A DNA stretch of 64,000 nucleotides from an uncultured Hungatella sp. (GTDB lineage: Bacteria; Bacillota; Clostridia; Lachnospirales; Lachnospiraceae). The stretch spans positions 1-64,000 of the forward strand of contig CAJUEJ010000015.1 of assembly GCA_910585435.1 (NCBI GenBank), in the 5' to 3' direction. The notes beneath the pieces are model-generated. The model ran no database searches. It was not told the DNA's origin and saw nothing but the letters and a program-made list of their open reading frames with translations. The translations under genes were made by a program, and so were the position numbers. Numbering within the stretch: the stretch's first letter is position 1; each line of letters starts with the position of its first letter. Below, piece by piece: positions 43,603-51,475 of this stretch.

Positions 43603-43695
43603 TTGTGTGCTGTTTCCGGTTACATATTGATAATCAGACGTAACAGATACAATTAGACAAACCCAGGCGAAAGAATGGGGAAAGGAAGGAGAGGC

Positions 43696-45291
43696 ATGGA
43701 GGCAAAAAGAAGGATAGAGCAGGGGGAAACGGCCCTTGGGATTGAGCTTGGATCCACCAGGATTAAAGGGGTTCTCATAGACAGGAAGGGACAGGTTCTG
43801 GGAGTAGGTATCTATGATTGGGAGAATTCTCTGGTCGACAATATCTGGACATACGATCTTGAGGAAATCCACAGAGGGATACGGGGATGCTACAGCTCCC
43901 TGAGAGAGCAGGTAAAAAGTGAGTACGGCGTGGATCTGCGAAGGGTGGGAGCCATGGGCATCAGCGCCATGATGCATGGATATATGGCCCTTGATAAGGA
44001 GGGAAAGCAGATTGCACCCTTCCAGACATGGAGGAACACCAATACCCAGAAGGCGGCGGATGAGCTGACAGAGCTGTTCCATTTTAATATTCCCCTTCGC
44101 TGGACGGCGGCGCATCTGTATCAGAGGATTCTGGACGGAGAGGAGCATGTAAAGCGCCTGGACTATGTGGCTACACTCAGCGCTTACATCCACTGGAAGC
44201 TTACGGGAAAAAGGGTCATCGGAATCGGAGACGGGGCGGGAATGTTCCCCATTGACTCGGATGCCCTTGACTATGATGAGGGGATGGTAAAGAAATTCGA
44301 TGCACTGGTGGAGCCCTATGGATATACATGGAAGATGCGAGAGGTTTTTCCCAGGATTCTGACAGCTGGAGACGATGCAGGGATACTGACGGAAGAAGGG
44401 GCAGCATTTTTGGATGAGGCAGGGTTTCTCCAGGCAGGGATACCCCTGTGCCCGCCAGAGGGAGATGCGGGAACCGGCATGACCGCCACCAATTCCGTTG
44501 CTCCCAGAACGGGAAACGTATCTGCAGGCACCAGTACATTTGCCATGATCGTACTGGAAAAACAGCTGAGCCAAGTCTACCGGGAAATCGATATGGTGAC
44601 AACACCTGCAGGCTTCCCCTGTGCTATGTCTCATGCCAACAACGGAACCTCAGACTTAAACGCCTGGGTTGGGCTGTTTAAGGAGTTTGCGGATCTGATG
44701 GGCATGAAGACAGAGACAGGGCAGCTGTTTGAAACCCTGTACACCAATGCTCTGAAAGGGGATCCGGACTGCGGAGGGCTTCTTTCCTATGGCTATTATT
44801 CAGGCGAGAACATCACCATGCTGAATGAGGGCAGGCTGGCATTCCTGCGCACACCGGAAAGCCATTTTAATCTTGCCAACTTTATGAAGGTTCATCTTTA
44901 TACCTCCCTTGGGGCTGTAAAGCTTGGGATGGATATACTGATGGAGGAGGAGAAGGTAAAGGTAGACCGGATCATGGGCCATGGCGGCTTTTTTAAGACC
45001 AAAGGCGTGGGGCAGAGATATCTGGCAGCAGCGGTAAAGGCGCCTGTGACCGTGATGGATACGGCAAGTGAAGGCGGCGCATGGGGAATCGCACTGCTGG
45101 CCGCCTACAGGATGGACAGGAAAGCAGGGGAGAGCCTGGAGGACTATCTGGAAAACCGGATTTTCTGCCAGATGTCCGGCGAGACCATAGAACCCTGTGA
45201 GGAGGACGTGGAAGGCTTTGGCGTATTTATGGACAGGTATAAGGCAGGGCTGGAGATTGAAAAGACGGCCATCGATGTGATGGATTGGTGA
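43696..45291 (+). CDS. FGGY-family carbohydrate kinase
   Basis: 531 aa from ATG 43696 (AAGGAGAGGC); an ATG 21 bases upstream lacks a site. The actin-like kinase fold is seen in ALGIELGSTRIKGVLIDRKG, FQTWRNTNTQKAADEL, IGIGDGAGMFPIDSDALDYD (candidate catalytic Asp), GNVSAGTSTFAMIV and GHGGFFKTKGVGQRYLAAAV, with AWGIALLAAY near the end. It is most like xylulokinase-type members. It phosphorylates a sugar or ketose with ATP in the cytoplasm, probably the product of the preceding dehydrogenase. No transporter or aldolase is adjacent. Confidence 0.9.
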   Translation: MEAKRRIEQGETALGIELGSTRIKGVLIDRKGQVLGVGIYDWENSLVDNIWTYDLEEIHRGIRGCYSSLREQVKSEYGVDLRRVGAMGISAMMHGYMALDKEGKQIAPFQTWRNTNTQKAADELTELFHFNIPLRWTAAHLYQRILDGEEHVKRLDYVATLSAYIHWKLTGKRVIGIGDGAGMFPIDSDALDYDEGMVKKFDALVEPYGYTWKMREVFPRILTAGDDAGILTEEGAAFLDEAGFLQAGIPLCPPEGDAGTGMTATNSVAPRTGNVSAGTSTFAMIVLEKQLSQVYREIDMVTTPAGFPCAMSHANNGTSDLNAWVGLFKEFADLMGMKTETGQLFETLYTNALKGDPDCGGLLSYGYYSGENITMLNEGRLAFLRTPESHFNLANFMKVHLYTSLGAVKLGMDILMEEEKVKVDRIMGHGGFFKTKGVGQRYLAAAVKAPVTVMDTASEGGAWGIALLAAYRMDRKAGESLEDYLENRIFCQMSGETIEPCEEDVEGFGVFMDRYKAGLEIEKTAIDVMDW

Positions 45292-45354
45292 GAAAGCGAT
45301 TCTCCAGGTAGCCGGAGTGAATATGACAGATATTGATAAGATGAAAGAATAAAA

Positions 45355-45408
45355 ATACATTATCCCGCTGATACCCGATTTATGCCGGATACCAGCGGGA
45401 TAATGTAT
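45355..45408. terminator. Long inverted repeat between convergent FGGY kinase and YitT genes
   Basis: ATACATTATCCCGCTG (45355-45370) is perfectly complementary to CAGCGGGATAATGTAT (45393-45408), a 16-bp stem with a 22-base loop. The AT-rich outer ends give A and T runs on both strands, so it can terminate in both directions. Confidence 0.7.
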
Positions 45409-45442
45409 ACATGAGGAGTGAGTTGCCTTTAAATACAGACAA

Positions 45443-46309
45443 TCAGATGCTTAACTGAAACCCTTTGCCAATGGTTTCACTGCTTTTTGTAATCATAATA
45501 AATGCGGTAGGCTGGGTTTTGCGGATATATCTCTGTAAAATCACGGCCTGTCTCGGGTCAAGGGCGCAGAGGATGATAGTCTTTCCCTCATGGGTATAGA
45601 TACCCTCCGCGTGATAGATAGTAGCGCTGCGATGAAGCATATCCTTGATGAAGGTACAGATAGGAGCAGGTTCATCGCAGATGATAGTAAAATATTTGCT
45701 TAACTTCATCTGATCCAGAGTCTGGTCTACGAATATGGATTTGGCAATCAGGCCGCATACGGAAAACAAACCTGTGGGAACATCAAATACCAGAAAGGAC
45801 AGCATTACGATTGCCGTGTCTGTGAGAAGCAGGGCCATGCCGATATCCACCGTGGTATATTTCTTTAAAATCATGGCGATAATATCGGTTCCGCCGCCGG
45901 ATGCATTGACATAGAACAGAATGGCGGCTGCCACTGCCGGAAATGCGATGGCATACAAAAGCTCCAGAATCGGCTCATGGGTCAGCGGGGCTGCAAGAGG
46001 TAATTTCCACTCCATCAGGCTTAGAACCACAGAAGATAAAATGGTGGCATAGGTGGTTTTTATGCCGAATCCCCTTCCCAGCATGAGAAAACCGAACACC
46101 AGAAGAATCAGGTTGATGACCAGGTTGATCTGGCTGGCCGAAATTCCAAGAAGGCTGTTGAGAATCACAGCCAGACCGGAAACTCCGCCAAAGGAAAAAT
46201 GGTTGGGAAACTTAAATACATAGATTCCCACATCCATCAAAAGCACAGCAAAGGTAATCAATCCATACTCACAAAAAATTTTAGAAACTGCTTTACGATT
46301 CATAATCAT
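45443..46309 (-). CDS. YitT family membrane protein (DUF2179), second copy
   Basis: 288 aa on the minus strand. Membrane segments include LITFAVLLMDVGIYVFKFPN and INLVINLILLVFGFLMLGRG. Family signatures are NHFSFGGVSGLAVILNSLLG and VNASGGGTDIIAMILKKYTT. The C-terminal cytoplasmic DUF2179 domain runs from about 205 (FTIICDEPAPICTFIKDMLH to MITKSSETIGKGFQLSI). The function of the family is not settled. It differs clearly from the YitT protein beside hisZ. Confidence 0.9.
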   Translation of the reverse strand: MIMNRKAVSKIFCEYGLITFAVLLMDVGIYVFKFPNHFSFGGVSGLAVILNSLLGISASQINLVINLILLVFGFLMLGRGFGIKTTYATILSSVVLSLMEWKLPLAAPLTHEPILELLYAIAFPAVAAAILFYVNASGGGTDIIAMILKKYTTVDIGMALLLTDTAIVMLSFLVFDVPTGLFSVCGLIAKSIFVDQTLDQMKLSKYFTIICDEPAPICTFIKDMLHRSATIYHAEGIYTHEGKTIILCALDPRQAVILQRYIRKTQPTAFIMITKSSETIGKGFQLSI

Positions 46310-46383
46310 TTTCTCCCCTGAAGCATACCCTTACATGGTTAAAATAATACAGTTTCCCCTAATTGTAAAACAACTTTTTGTCG

Positions 46384-46415
46384 AAAATACCACAACCTTT
46401 TTGTTGTGGTATTTT
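46384..46415 (-). terminator. Terminator of the LysR gene
   Basis: AAAATACCACAAC (46384-46396) and GTTGTGGTATTTT (46403-46415) form a 13-bp perfect stem with a 6-base loop. On the minus strand the stem ends in TTTT. It lies about 190 bases beyond the LysR stop, with the tandem repeat array in between. Confidence 0.75.
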
Positions 46416-46419
46416 ATAC

Positions 46420-46556
46420 GCTGCCGGTGCCTTTAGAGACTGCTGCCGGCGCTTTTGTGAGATCGCTGCTGACGCTTTTATGAGACTGCTGCCGGCACCT
46501 TATGAGATTGCTGCTGGTGTGCCTTCATGAGACCGCTGCCGGCGCCTTCAGGGATG
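46420..46556. repeat. Six-copy degenerate tandem repeat (22-25 bp unit)
   Basis: Consecutive units begin with GCTGCCGG or GCTGCTG and end in GAGACT-like text: starts at about 46420, 46442, 46465, 46488, 46510 and 46535. Consensus is GCTGCCGGCGCCTTTATGAG followed by ACT. The units differ from each other by a few substitutions and one 2-3 base insertion. The array lies between the LysR stop and its terminator and encodes no credible protein. Confidence 0.8.
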
Positions 46557-46606
46557 TCTTGGCCTTTTGTTGGGGGCTTGCCCTGGGGGATTATCGATTA
46601 TCAAGA

Positions 46607-47530
46607 TCACTGCAGCGCCTTTTTTATGATATGTACCATATTCTCCAGCGGAATAATGGGCAGATGGTCTTTGTACTGTGCAACCGAAATGGAACGGCAG
46701 GTACAGGGATAGTCAAGCTCGTAAACCTCCAGCTGCCCGCCCTGTTTTTGGGATAAAAGGCCGTCTAAAAGGAAGGCCGGATAGAATACGGCGCCGATTC
46801 CGTTGATGCACATCTCACCGATAGTCTCAATATTCTCAGTCTCCAGCAAAATATTTGGCTTCCAGTTTTCTTCCTGAAAAATCCGGTTGGAAATCTCCCG
46901 GGAGATATTGCCTTTTTTGTTCAGCAGAAAGGGAATCTCCTCCATGCAGGAGATTTTTCCCGTCTCCTTTAATGTCTTCCGGATGGACTGGCAGTTCTCA
47001 TAGCGGTTCAGCAGCTGGGAAGAGACTACCAGAAGGATTTTCTCCGGCAGCAGAGGCGTATATACAATATCCGGATTGGAGGCAGTGTCGTGGATGATGG
47101 CAAAATCAATGGTTTTTTTAATCAAAGCCTGCTCCAGCTGTTCTACATTATCCTCCAGGACGCGGATTTCTATGAGAGGATATTCTTTCATGAAAATAGG
47201 AAGCATCTTCGGAAGGAGGAGATGGCCTCTGGTGTGTGACATACCGATGGTCAGCTCTCCCCGTTTTCTTTCCTTTACATCATTTAATTCATTATAAAGC
47301 TCAGAATAATCTTTTAACAGCTTCTGCGCATGGCGGTAGAAAACCTGGCCGGCATAAGTCAGCTTCAAAGAGGGCTTCCGTGAAAACAGGGTTACGTCAA
47401 GTTCTTTTTCTATCACTGCAATATGGCTGCTGAGGGCCTGCTGGCTGATAAAAAGCTTTTCGGCAGCTTTTGTAAAGTTTCGTTCATCTGCCACTGCGAT
47501 GAAATATGACAGGTTTTGACTGTTTAACAT
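46607..47530 (-). CDS. LysR-family transcriptional regulator
   Basis: 307 aa on the minus strand. The N-terminal winged helix is typical: LSYFIAVADERNFTKAAEKL, FISQQALSSHIAVIEKELDV, TLFSRKPSLKLTYAGQVFYR. A co-inducer domain fills residues about 90-300 (GELTIGMSHTRGHLLLPKML). LysR regulators usually act on a divergent gene; the neighbour on that side is the LURP-one-like gene at 47742, so that is the first target to consider (inference). The effector is unknown. Confidence 0.92.
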   Translation of the reverse strand: MLNSQNLSYFIAVADERNFTKAAEKLFISQQALSSHIAVIEKELDVTLFSRKPSLKLTYAGQVFYRHAQKLLKDYSELYNELNDVKERKRGELTIGMSHTRGHLLLPKMLPIFMKEYPLIEIRVLEDNVEQLEQALIKKTIDFAIIHDTASNPDIVYTPLLPEKILLVVSSQLLNRYENCQSIRKTLKETGKISCMEEIPFLLNKKGNISREISNRIFQEENWKPNILLETENIETIGEMCINGIGAVFYPAFLLDGLLSQKQGGQLEVYELDYPCTCRSISVAQYKDHLPIIPLENMVHIIKKALQ

Positions 47531-47677
47531 AATAGCTTTCTCCCGGTATCGGAAATATTTTCGGTTTCAAATTATACCGTTTACAATATACAATATAGTC
47601 AGGAAATGTCAAGAGAGAGATTCAGGAGTTTGTAAGAGTTTGTAAGAAAAAAATATGGCTGATTCATGAGACATATG

Positions 47678-47686
47678 TGTTATACT
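47678..47686 (+). promoter_or_regulatory. Extended -10 promoter before the LURP-one-like gene
   Basis: TGTTATACT (47678-47686) is an extended -10 element (TGn plus TATACT). The -35 position shows no match, as is common for this class or for activator-dependent promoters. Confidence 0.5.
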
Positions 47687-47741
47687 GAATAAAAGCATGG
47701 AGCCAGCAGGGATTATACATTTAAAGCTTAAGGAGGACAGC

Positions 47742-48212
47742 ATGAAATTACTTTTTAAACAGCGGCTATTTTCGTGGTTTGACAGCTACGATATCTATGA
47801 TGAGCAAGGCAATACACTATATGTGGTGAAGGGACAGCTTTCCTGGGGACACTGCCTGAAAATTTATGACAGCGGAGGGCGGGAAGTGGGGACGGTGCAG
47901 GAACGTATATTTACCATGCTTCCCAAGTTTGAGATGTATCTGGGCACAGCCTATGCAGGGTGTATCAGCAAGGAATTTACCTTTTTTAAACCCAGATACA
48001 ATATTGACTGCAACGGCTGGCAGGTGGAGGGGGATTTTTTCGAATGGGATTACCGGGTGCTGGACAGAGGGGCTGTGTGTGTCGCCCAGGTGTCGAAACA
48101 GCTGCTTAACTGGACGGACACATATGTGATCGATGTGAAAAACCCGGAGGATGCCCTGTGCGCCCTTATGCTGGTGCTTGCCATCGATGCAGAGAAATGT
48201 TCGCGGAAATGA
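47742..48212 (+). CDS. LURP-one-related family protein
   Basis: 156 aa from ATG 47742 behind AAGGAGGACAGC; the frame is open 45 bases further but without a site. The pattern fits the LURP-one/scramblase-like beta-barrel fold of YxjI: LFSWFDSYDIYDEQGNTLYV, VKGQLSWGHCLKIYDSGGRE, WQVEGDFFEWDYRVLDRGAV, TDTYVIDVKNPEDALCALML. Bacterial members are soluble and uncharacterised; the fold resembles Tubby and phospholipid scramblases. It is followed 17 bases later by a membrane protein gene. Confidence 0.8.
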   Translation: MKLLFKQRLFSWFDSYDIYDEQGNTLYVVKGQLSWGHCLKIYDSGGREVGTVQERIFTMLPKFEMYLGTAYAGCISKEFTFFKPRYNIDCNGWQVEGDFFEWDYRVLDRGAVCVAQVSKQLLNWTDTYVIDVKNPEDALCALMLVLAIDAEKCSRK

Positions 48213-48229
48213 CGGCGGGAGGAATACAT

Positions 48230-49063
48230 ATGCATATTACCAAAAAGACAAAGCTATATGGAGCGGGGCTGCTTCTTTTTCTCATTTTGCTTGCAGCAAT
48301 CTGTCTGGCAAAGGCCAGAGGCAGCAAAGGCGGAGATATTCTTGCGGGGGCCAGTCCTGATACCAGCGCGCTGCAGCTGTACTATTTCGACGGGGAGACG
48401 GTGACAGTGAGGACACTGTATGACAGCAGCAGGGAAAAAGAGCTGATAAAGAGAATCAATGCCTCCAGGCTTAAGGAAACGGATGAAACGGCTCTTGCCG
48501 GTTTAGAGCCTCCGTTTTACGGAATCTGGATTGGCGGTGCAGACGGGCATGATGTCCTGGCAGCGTGGTCAGAGGGGATCTGGCTGAAGAATGACGGCAG
48601 GGTCTACCGGGGGGAGGCGGACTTTCCTTCCTGGTGGGAGGAGCTGGAGAAGGAAGATGAAGACGAGATGACTGTGTTTAATTTCCCCAATGCAGGGAGA
48701 CTGGCGGAATATAATGTCTTATTTATGAAAAAAGAAGAGAGGGACATTTCGCAACAGGCGGGCAAAGTGGCTATGGCGATTGAAAGTATTTCCGGCAGTG
48801 AGATTACAGTGACAATCAGCAATGACAGCGGGGAGGAGTTTGTGTACGGAGAGTATTATTCTCTTCAGAAAAAAATTGACGGAAGCTGGTATACCATGCC
48901 TGTCTGGGAGGACAATATTGGCTTTGCCGACATTGCCTGTATTCTTCCTTCGGGGGAGAGGGTGACAAAAACGTATGATTGCAGTATTTTCGGCCCCCTA
49001 AAGCCAGGAGAGTATAAGCTGGTGGTGGAAAATATGGGGGTTGAATTTGCTGTGACAGAATAA
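48230..49063 (+). CDS. Membrane-anchored protein with C-terminal Ig-like (Big_14-type) domain
   Basis: 277 aa from ATG 48230 (GGGAGGAATACAT). One membrane segment (about 10-28: LYGAGLLLFLILLAAICLAK) anchors an extracytoplasmic protein. Residues about 45-165 form an uncharacterised domain (YFDGETVTVRTLYDSSREKE). Residues about 180-277 look like the bacterial Ig-like domain Big_14 (ISNDSGEEFVYGEYYSLQKK, then GSWYTMPVWEDNIGFAD and GPLKPGEYKLVVE). It has no lipobox. Probably co-transcribed with the LURP-one-like gene. Function unknown. Confidence 0.75.
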   Translation: MHITKKTKLYGAGLLLFLILLAAICLAKARGSKGGDILAGASPDTSALQLYYFDGETVTVRTLYDSSREKELIKRINASRLKETDETALAGLEPPFYGIWIGGADGHDVLAAWSEGIWLKNDGRVYRGEADFPSWWEELEKEDEDEMTVFNFPNAGRLAEYNVLFMKKEERDISQQAGKVAMAIESISGSEITVTISNDSGEEFVYGEYYSLQKKIDGSWYTMPVWEDNIGFADIACILPSGERVTKTYDCSIFGPLKPGEYKLVVENMGVEFAVTE

Positions 49064-49112
49064 AATATAGGCTCATTATGTTCTGTAAGCAGAATATAGT
49101 CAAGAATCCTGC

Positions 49113-49286
49113 ATGAGAAGCATGGGAATCAGCAGGCAGGTCAGTAAGCCCGCCTCTTTACAATTTCTCCAGCGCATCAAAAAAGAAAACGGGAATCAGG
49201 AGAACCGAGAGCTTGGGTATCAGTTGAAAGGCGTTATAGCAAAATTATCGTCAATGGGAGTTAATGTGAAAGATTTAACCATGTAA
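49113..49286 (+). CDS. Possible small protein or gene remnant (57 aa)
   Basis: An open frame from ATG 49113 to TAA 49286 encodes MRSMGISRQVSKPASLQFLQ followed by a hydrophilic helical segment (RIKKENGNQENRELGYQLKG, then AKLSSMGVNVKDLTM). The second half reads like a real small helical protein, but there is no ribosome site before the ATG and the first half looks random. It may be the tail of a decayed gene. The rest of this 302-base gap contains only the hairpin at 49312-49353. Confidence 0.3.
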   Translation: MRSMGISRQVSKPASLQFLQRIKKENGNQENRELGYQLKGVIAKLSSMGVNVKDLTM

Positions 49287-49311
49287 ATCAAAGAATTTTG
49301 AATTCTGACAG

Positions 49312-49353
49312 GACAGGCTGCATGCTTTCAAGCTTGGAAGCATGCAGCCTGTC
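49312..49353. terminator. Strong hairpin downstream of the Na/Pi cotransporter gene
   Basis: GACAGGCTGCATGCTT (49312-49327) and AAGCATGCAGCCTGTC (49338-49353) form a 16-bp perfect stem with a 10-base loop, 12 bases beyond the minus-strand stop. T runs are poor. Confidence 0.65.
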
Positions 49354-49365
49354 TCATAATAGGGA

Positions 49366-51189
49366 TTAAACAGCATCCGGGCGCTCCGCCTCCGCATCAT
49401 GGCGGGGCAGCCTGGCGAAATACGTATCATGGGCTTCATGGTACACCTGGTTGAATTCCTCATCCCGTCCAGAATGAAGCATGGAAATATAATCGTGAAC
49501 CTGGTGCTTGATCTCCGGCAGCGCCCTTGCCACAGTAGCAACGCCTACGTTGGAGCAGACATCGGAAATTCTCTCGGCCTCAGAAAGCAGGTCGAAAAAT
49601 TCCGAACCGTTAAAAACTTCGCAGGACCCATTGCGGAGGCGATCCAGATGATGCTGTTTCAACACATTCACCATATCGTCCACCACCTGTTCCAGAGGCT
49701 CAATCCCCCGGGCCTTGGCCAGGTTTTGCTTCCGGAAAGCTTCGCTGGTGTGGTCTAAAATCGTATCCAGCAGATTCCACAGCACAGCCAGATCAGACAG
49801 CGCCTCTCTGGAAAAAGTGTTTTCCTTCTCATGAAGATCCGCGGCAATCTCCGAAATATTCAGGGCATGATCTCCCAGACGCTCAAACTCTGTAATGGCT
49901 GAAAAATAATAGTTCATAATCTCCACATGATAGTGAGAGGTGATGGTGGCAGAGATCTGAACCAGGTAGTTGCTCACATGGTCTGCCATCCTGTCAATAT
50001 GATTTTCATCCTCCTCCATCTGCTGTATCATCTCCGGATCGTACTGGGTAAACAGGATGAAGGCACGGCTGATGTTGGTTCTGGCAAGCTGGCACATGAC
50101 AAGCAGGATGTCATAGCAGCGGCCAAAAGCCATGGCAGGCGTGCTGATAAAGACAGGGCTCAGTGCATCCAGCATCTCATCGTATTTGCCAGGGGCCGCA
50201 GGCACATCCTTTATAAGACGGTGGCTCAGCTTCTCATAGACTCCTACGAAAGGAAGCAGAAGAACTGCACAGGACAGATTAAAAATCGTATTGGCATTGG
50301 CGATGCCGCCGGAATAGATGGCCCTGTCCCAGATTCTGTCTAAAAGCCCGGCGCTATGTAAAATGGCAACTACGATTAAAATCAGGGCGGATTTGCTTAA
50401 GTTAAACAGGATATTGACAATACCCACCCTTTTTGCCTCAGGCTTTGCGCCTATATTGCAGACAATGGCTGTGGTTACACAGTCTCCCAGGTATACGCCT
50501 ACCAGCACGGCATAGATTTCCCCGAAGGTCATCTGGCCGGAGGTGGAAAAGGCCTGGAGAATCCCCACAGTGGCTGAAGAACTTTGCAGCACAAAGGCAA
50601 CCCCTGCTCCAGACAGATAGCCAAGCAACGGATTCTGGCCCAGGCTGGAGAAAAGCCGCTCTACGATCCCGCTGTCTGAAAGAACCTGTACTGCATCTGT
50701 CATGTTCATAAGCCCGGAGAACAGGATCCCGAACCCGATGATAATCTGCCCCACCTTTCCAAAATCACTGGATTTCAGCCCCATGATAATGATGATTCCG
50801 ATAATCAGGGCCAGAGGCGCCAGGGTCGACGGCTTTAAAAACTGGAGAAACCAGGTTCCTGAAGAATTCAGATCCAGAAGCCGGATGATCTGGCCGGTGA
50901 CCGTGGTGCCTACATTGGCGCCGATTATGATCCCCAGAGACTGCTTAAGAGAAATAATCCCTGCACCCACGAGTCCTGAAGTAAGAACAATGGTGGCTGT
51001 CGAAGACTGGATGACTGCAGTCACTGCAAGCCCTAAAAGAAATGCCTTAAAGGGGGTGCCGGTAATCCGTTCCATAGCTTTTTTCAGTGTGCCGGAAGAG
51101 CTGGCCTTCAAACCGTCCCCCATCAGGCGCATTCCATAAAGAAACATGGACAATCCGCCAAAAAGAGTTATCACATTAAAAATTTTCAT
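49366..51189 (-). CDS. Na/Pi cotransporter family protein with PhoU-like domain
   Basis: 607 aa on the minus strand. The N-terminal 330 residues are membrane-embedded, with two inverted Na/Pi cotransporter repeats carrying the QSS motifs AVIQSSTATIVLTSG and FVLQSSSATVGILQAF, plus LGIIIGANVGTTVTGQIIRL. Residues about 350-590 form a cytoplasmic PhoU-like helical bundle (EDENHIDRMADHVSNYLVQI, FERLGDHALNISEIAADLHE). This is the NptA/YjbB type, which moves inorganic phosphate, in some bacteria outward, and the PhoU part is thought to regulate flux. Single-gene unit. Confidence 0.92.
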   Translation of the reverse strand: MKIFNVITLFGGLSMFLYGMRLMGDGLKASSSGTLKKAMERITGTPFKAFLLGLAVTAVIQSSTATIVLTSGLVGAGIISLKQSLGIIIGANVGTTVTGQIIRLLDLNSSGTWFLQFLKPSTLAPLALIIGIIIIMGLKSSDFGKVGQIIIGFGILFSGLMNMTDAVQVLSDSGIVERLFSSLGQNPLLGYLSGAGVAFVLQSSSATVGILQAFSTSGQMTFGEIYAVLVGVYLGDCVTTAIVCNIGAKPEAKRVGIVNILFNLSKSALILIVVAILHSAGLLDRIWDRAIYSGGIANANTIFNLSCAVLLLPFVGVYEKLSHRLIKDVPAAPGKYDEMLDALSPVFISTPAMAFGRCYDILLVMCQLARTNISRAFILFTQYDPEMIQQMEEDENHIDRMADHVSNYLVQISATITSHYHVEIMNYYFSAITEFERLGDHALNISEIAADLHEKENTFSREALSDLAVLWNLLDTILDHTSEAFRKQNLAKARGIEPLEQVVDDMVNVLKQHHLDRLRNGSCEVFNGSEFFDLLSEAERISDVCSNVGVATVARALPEIKHQVHDYISMLHSGRDEEFNQVYHEAHDTYFARLPRHDAEAERPDAV

Positions 51190-51391
51190 CTGTCCTCACC
51201 TGTAAAATATTTGCATCCCTTTAAAAGGAGCCTTACTTGGCATTGTACTAAAATTTTACAAAAAACGCCACAAGATTTTTATTTTATTCTGTGAGTGTAA
51301 TAGCAACAAGAAAAATTATAATAAGATATTTCCATAAAAAATATGAAAGGGAATTTCATCCATCTTTTGCAACTGGCTTTTCAAATTAAGA

Positions 51392-51420
51392 TTGACGGAA
51401 GAAAGGATACCTACTATTAT
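51392..51420 (+). promoter_or_regulatory. Promoter of the glycosyltransferase-MarR gene
   Basis: TTGACG (51392-51397), a 17-base spacer and TATTAT (51415-51420), 56 bases before the start codon. The rest of the 51190-51475 gap is AT-rich and shows no gene. Confidence 0.7.
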
Positions 51421-51475
51421 TTATTATATGTATGCTCTAGAAAGGAAGGCCTGAAGCAGGCTGGAAAGAGAGATT

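Noticed and set aside
43321..44634. Long open frame on the minus strand (437 codons) opposite the SDR and FGGY kinase genes
   Set aside because: It is antisense to two clearly recognised enzymes, shows no family pattern, is rich in Cys/His/Pro/Ser as shadow frames are, and has no ribosome site.
46420..46556. Tandem repeats considered as a CRISPR array
   Set aside because: Units are contiguous and degenerate with no unique spacers, and no cas genes are present.
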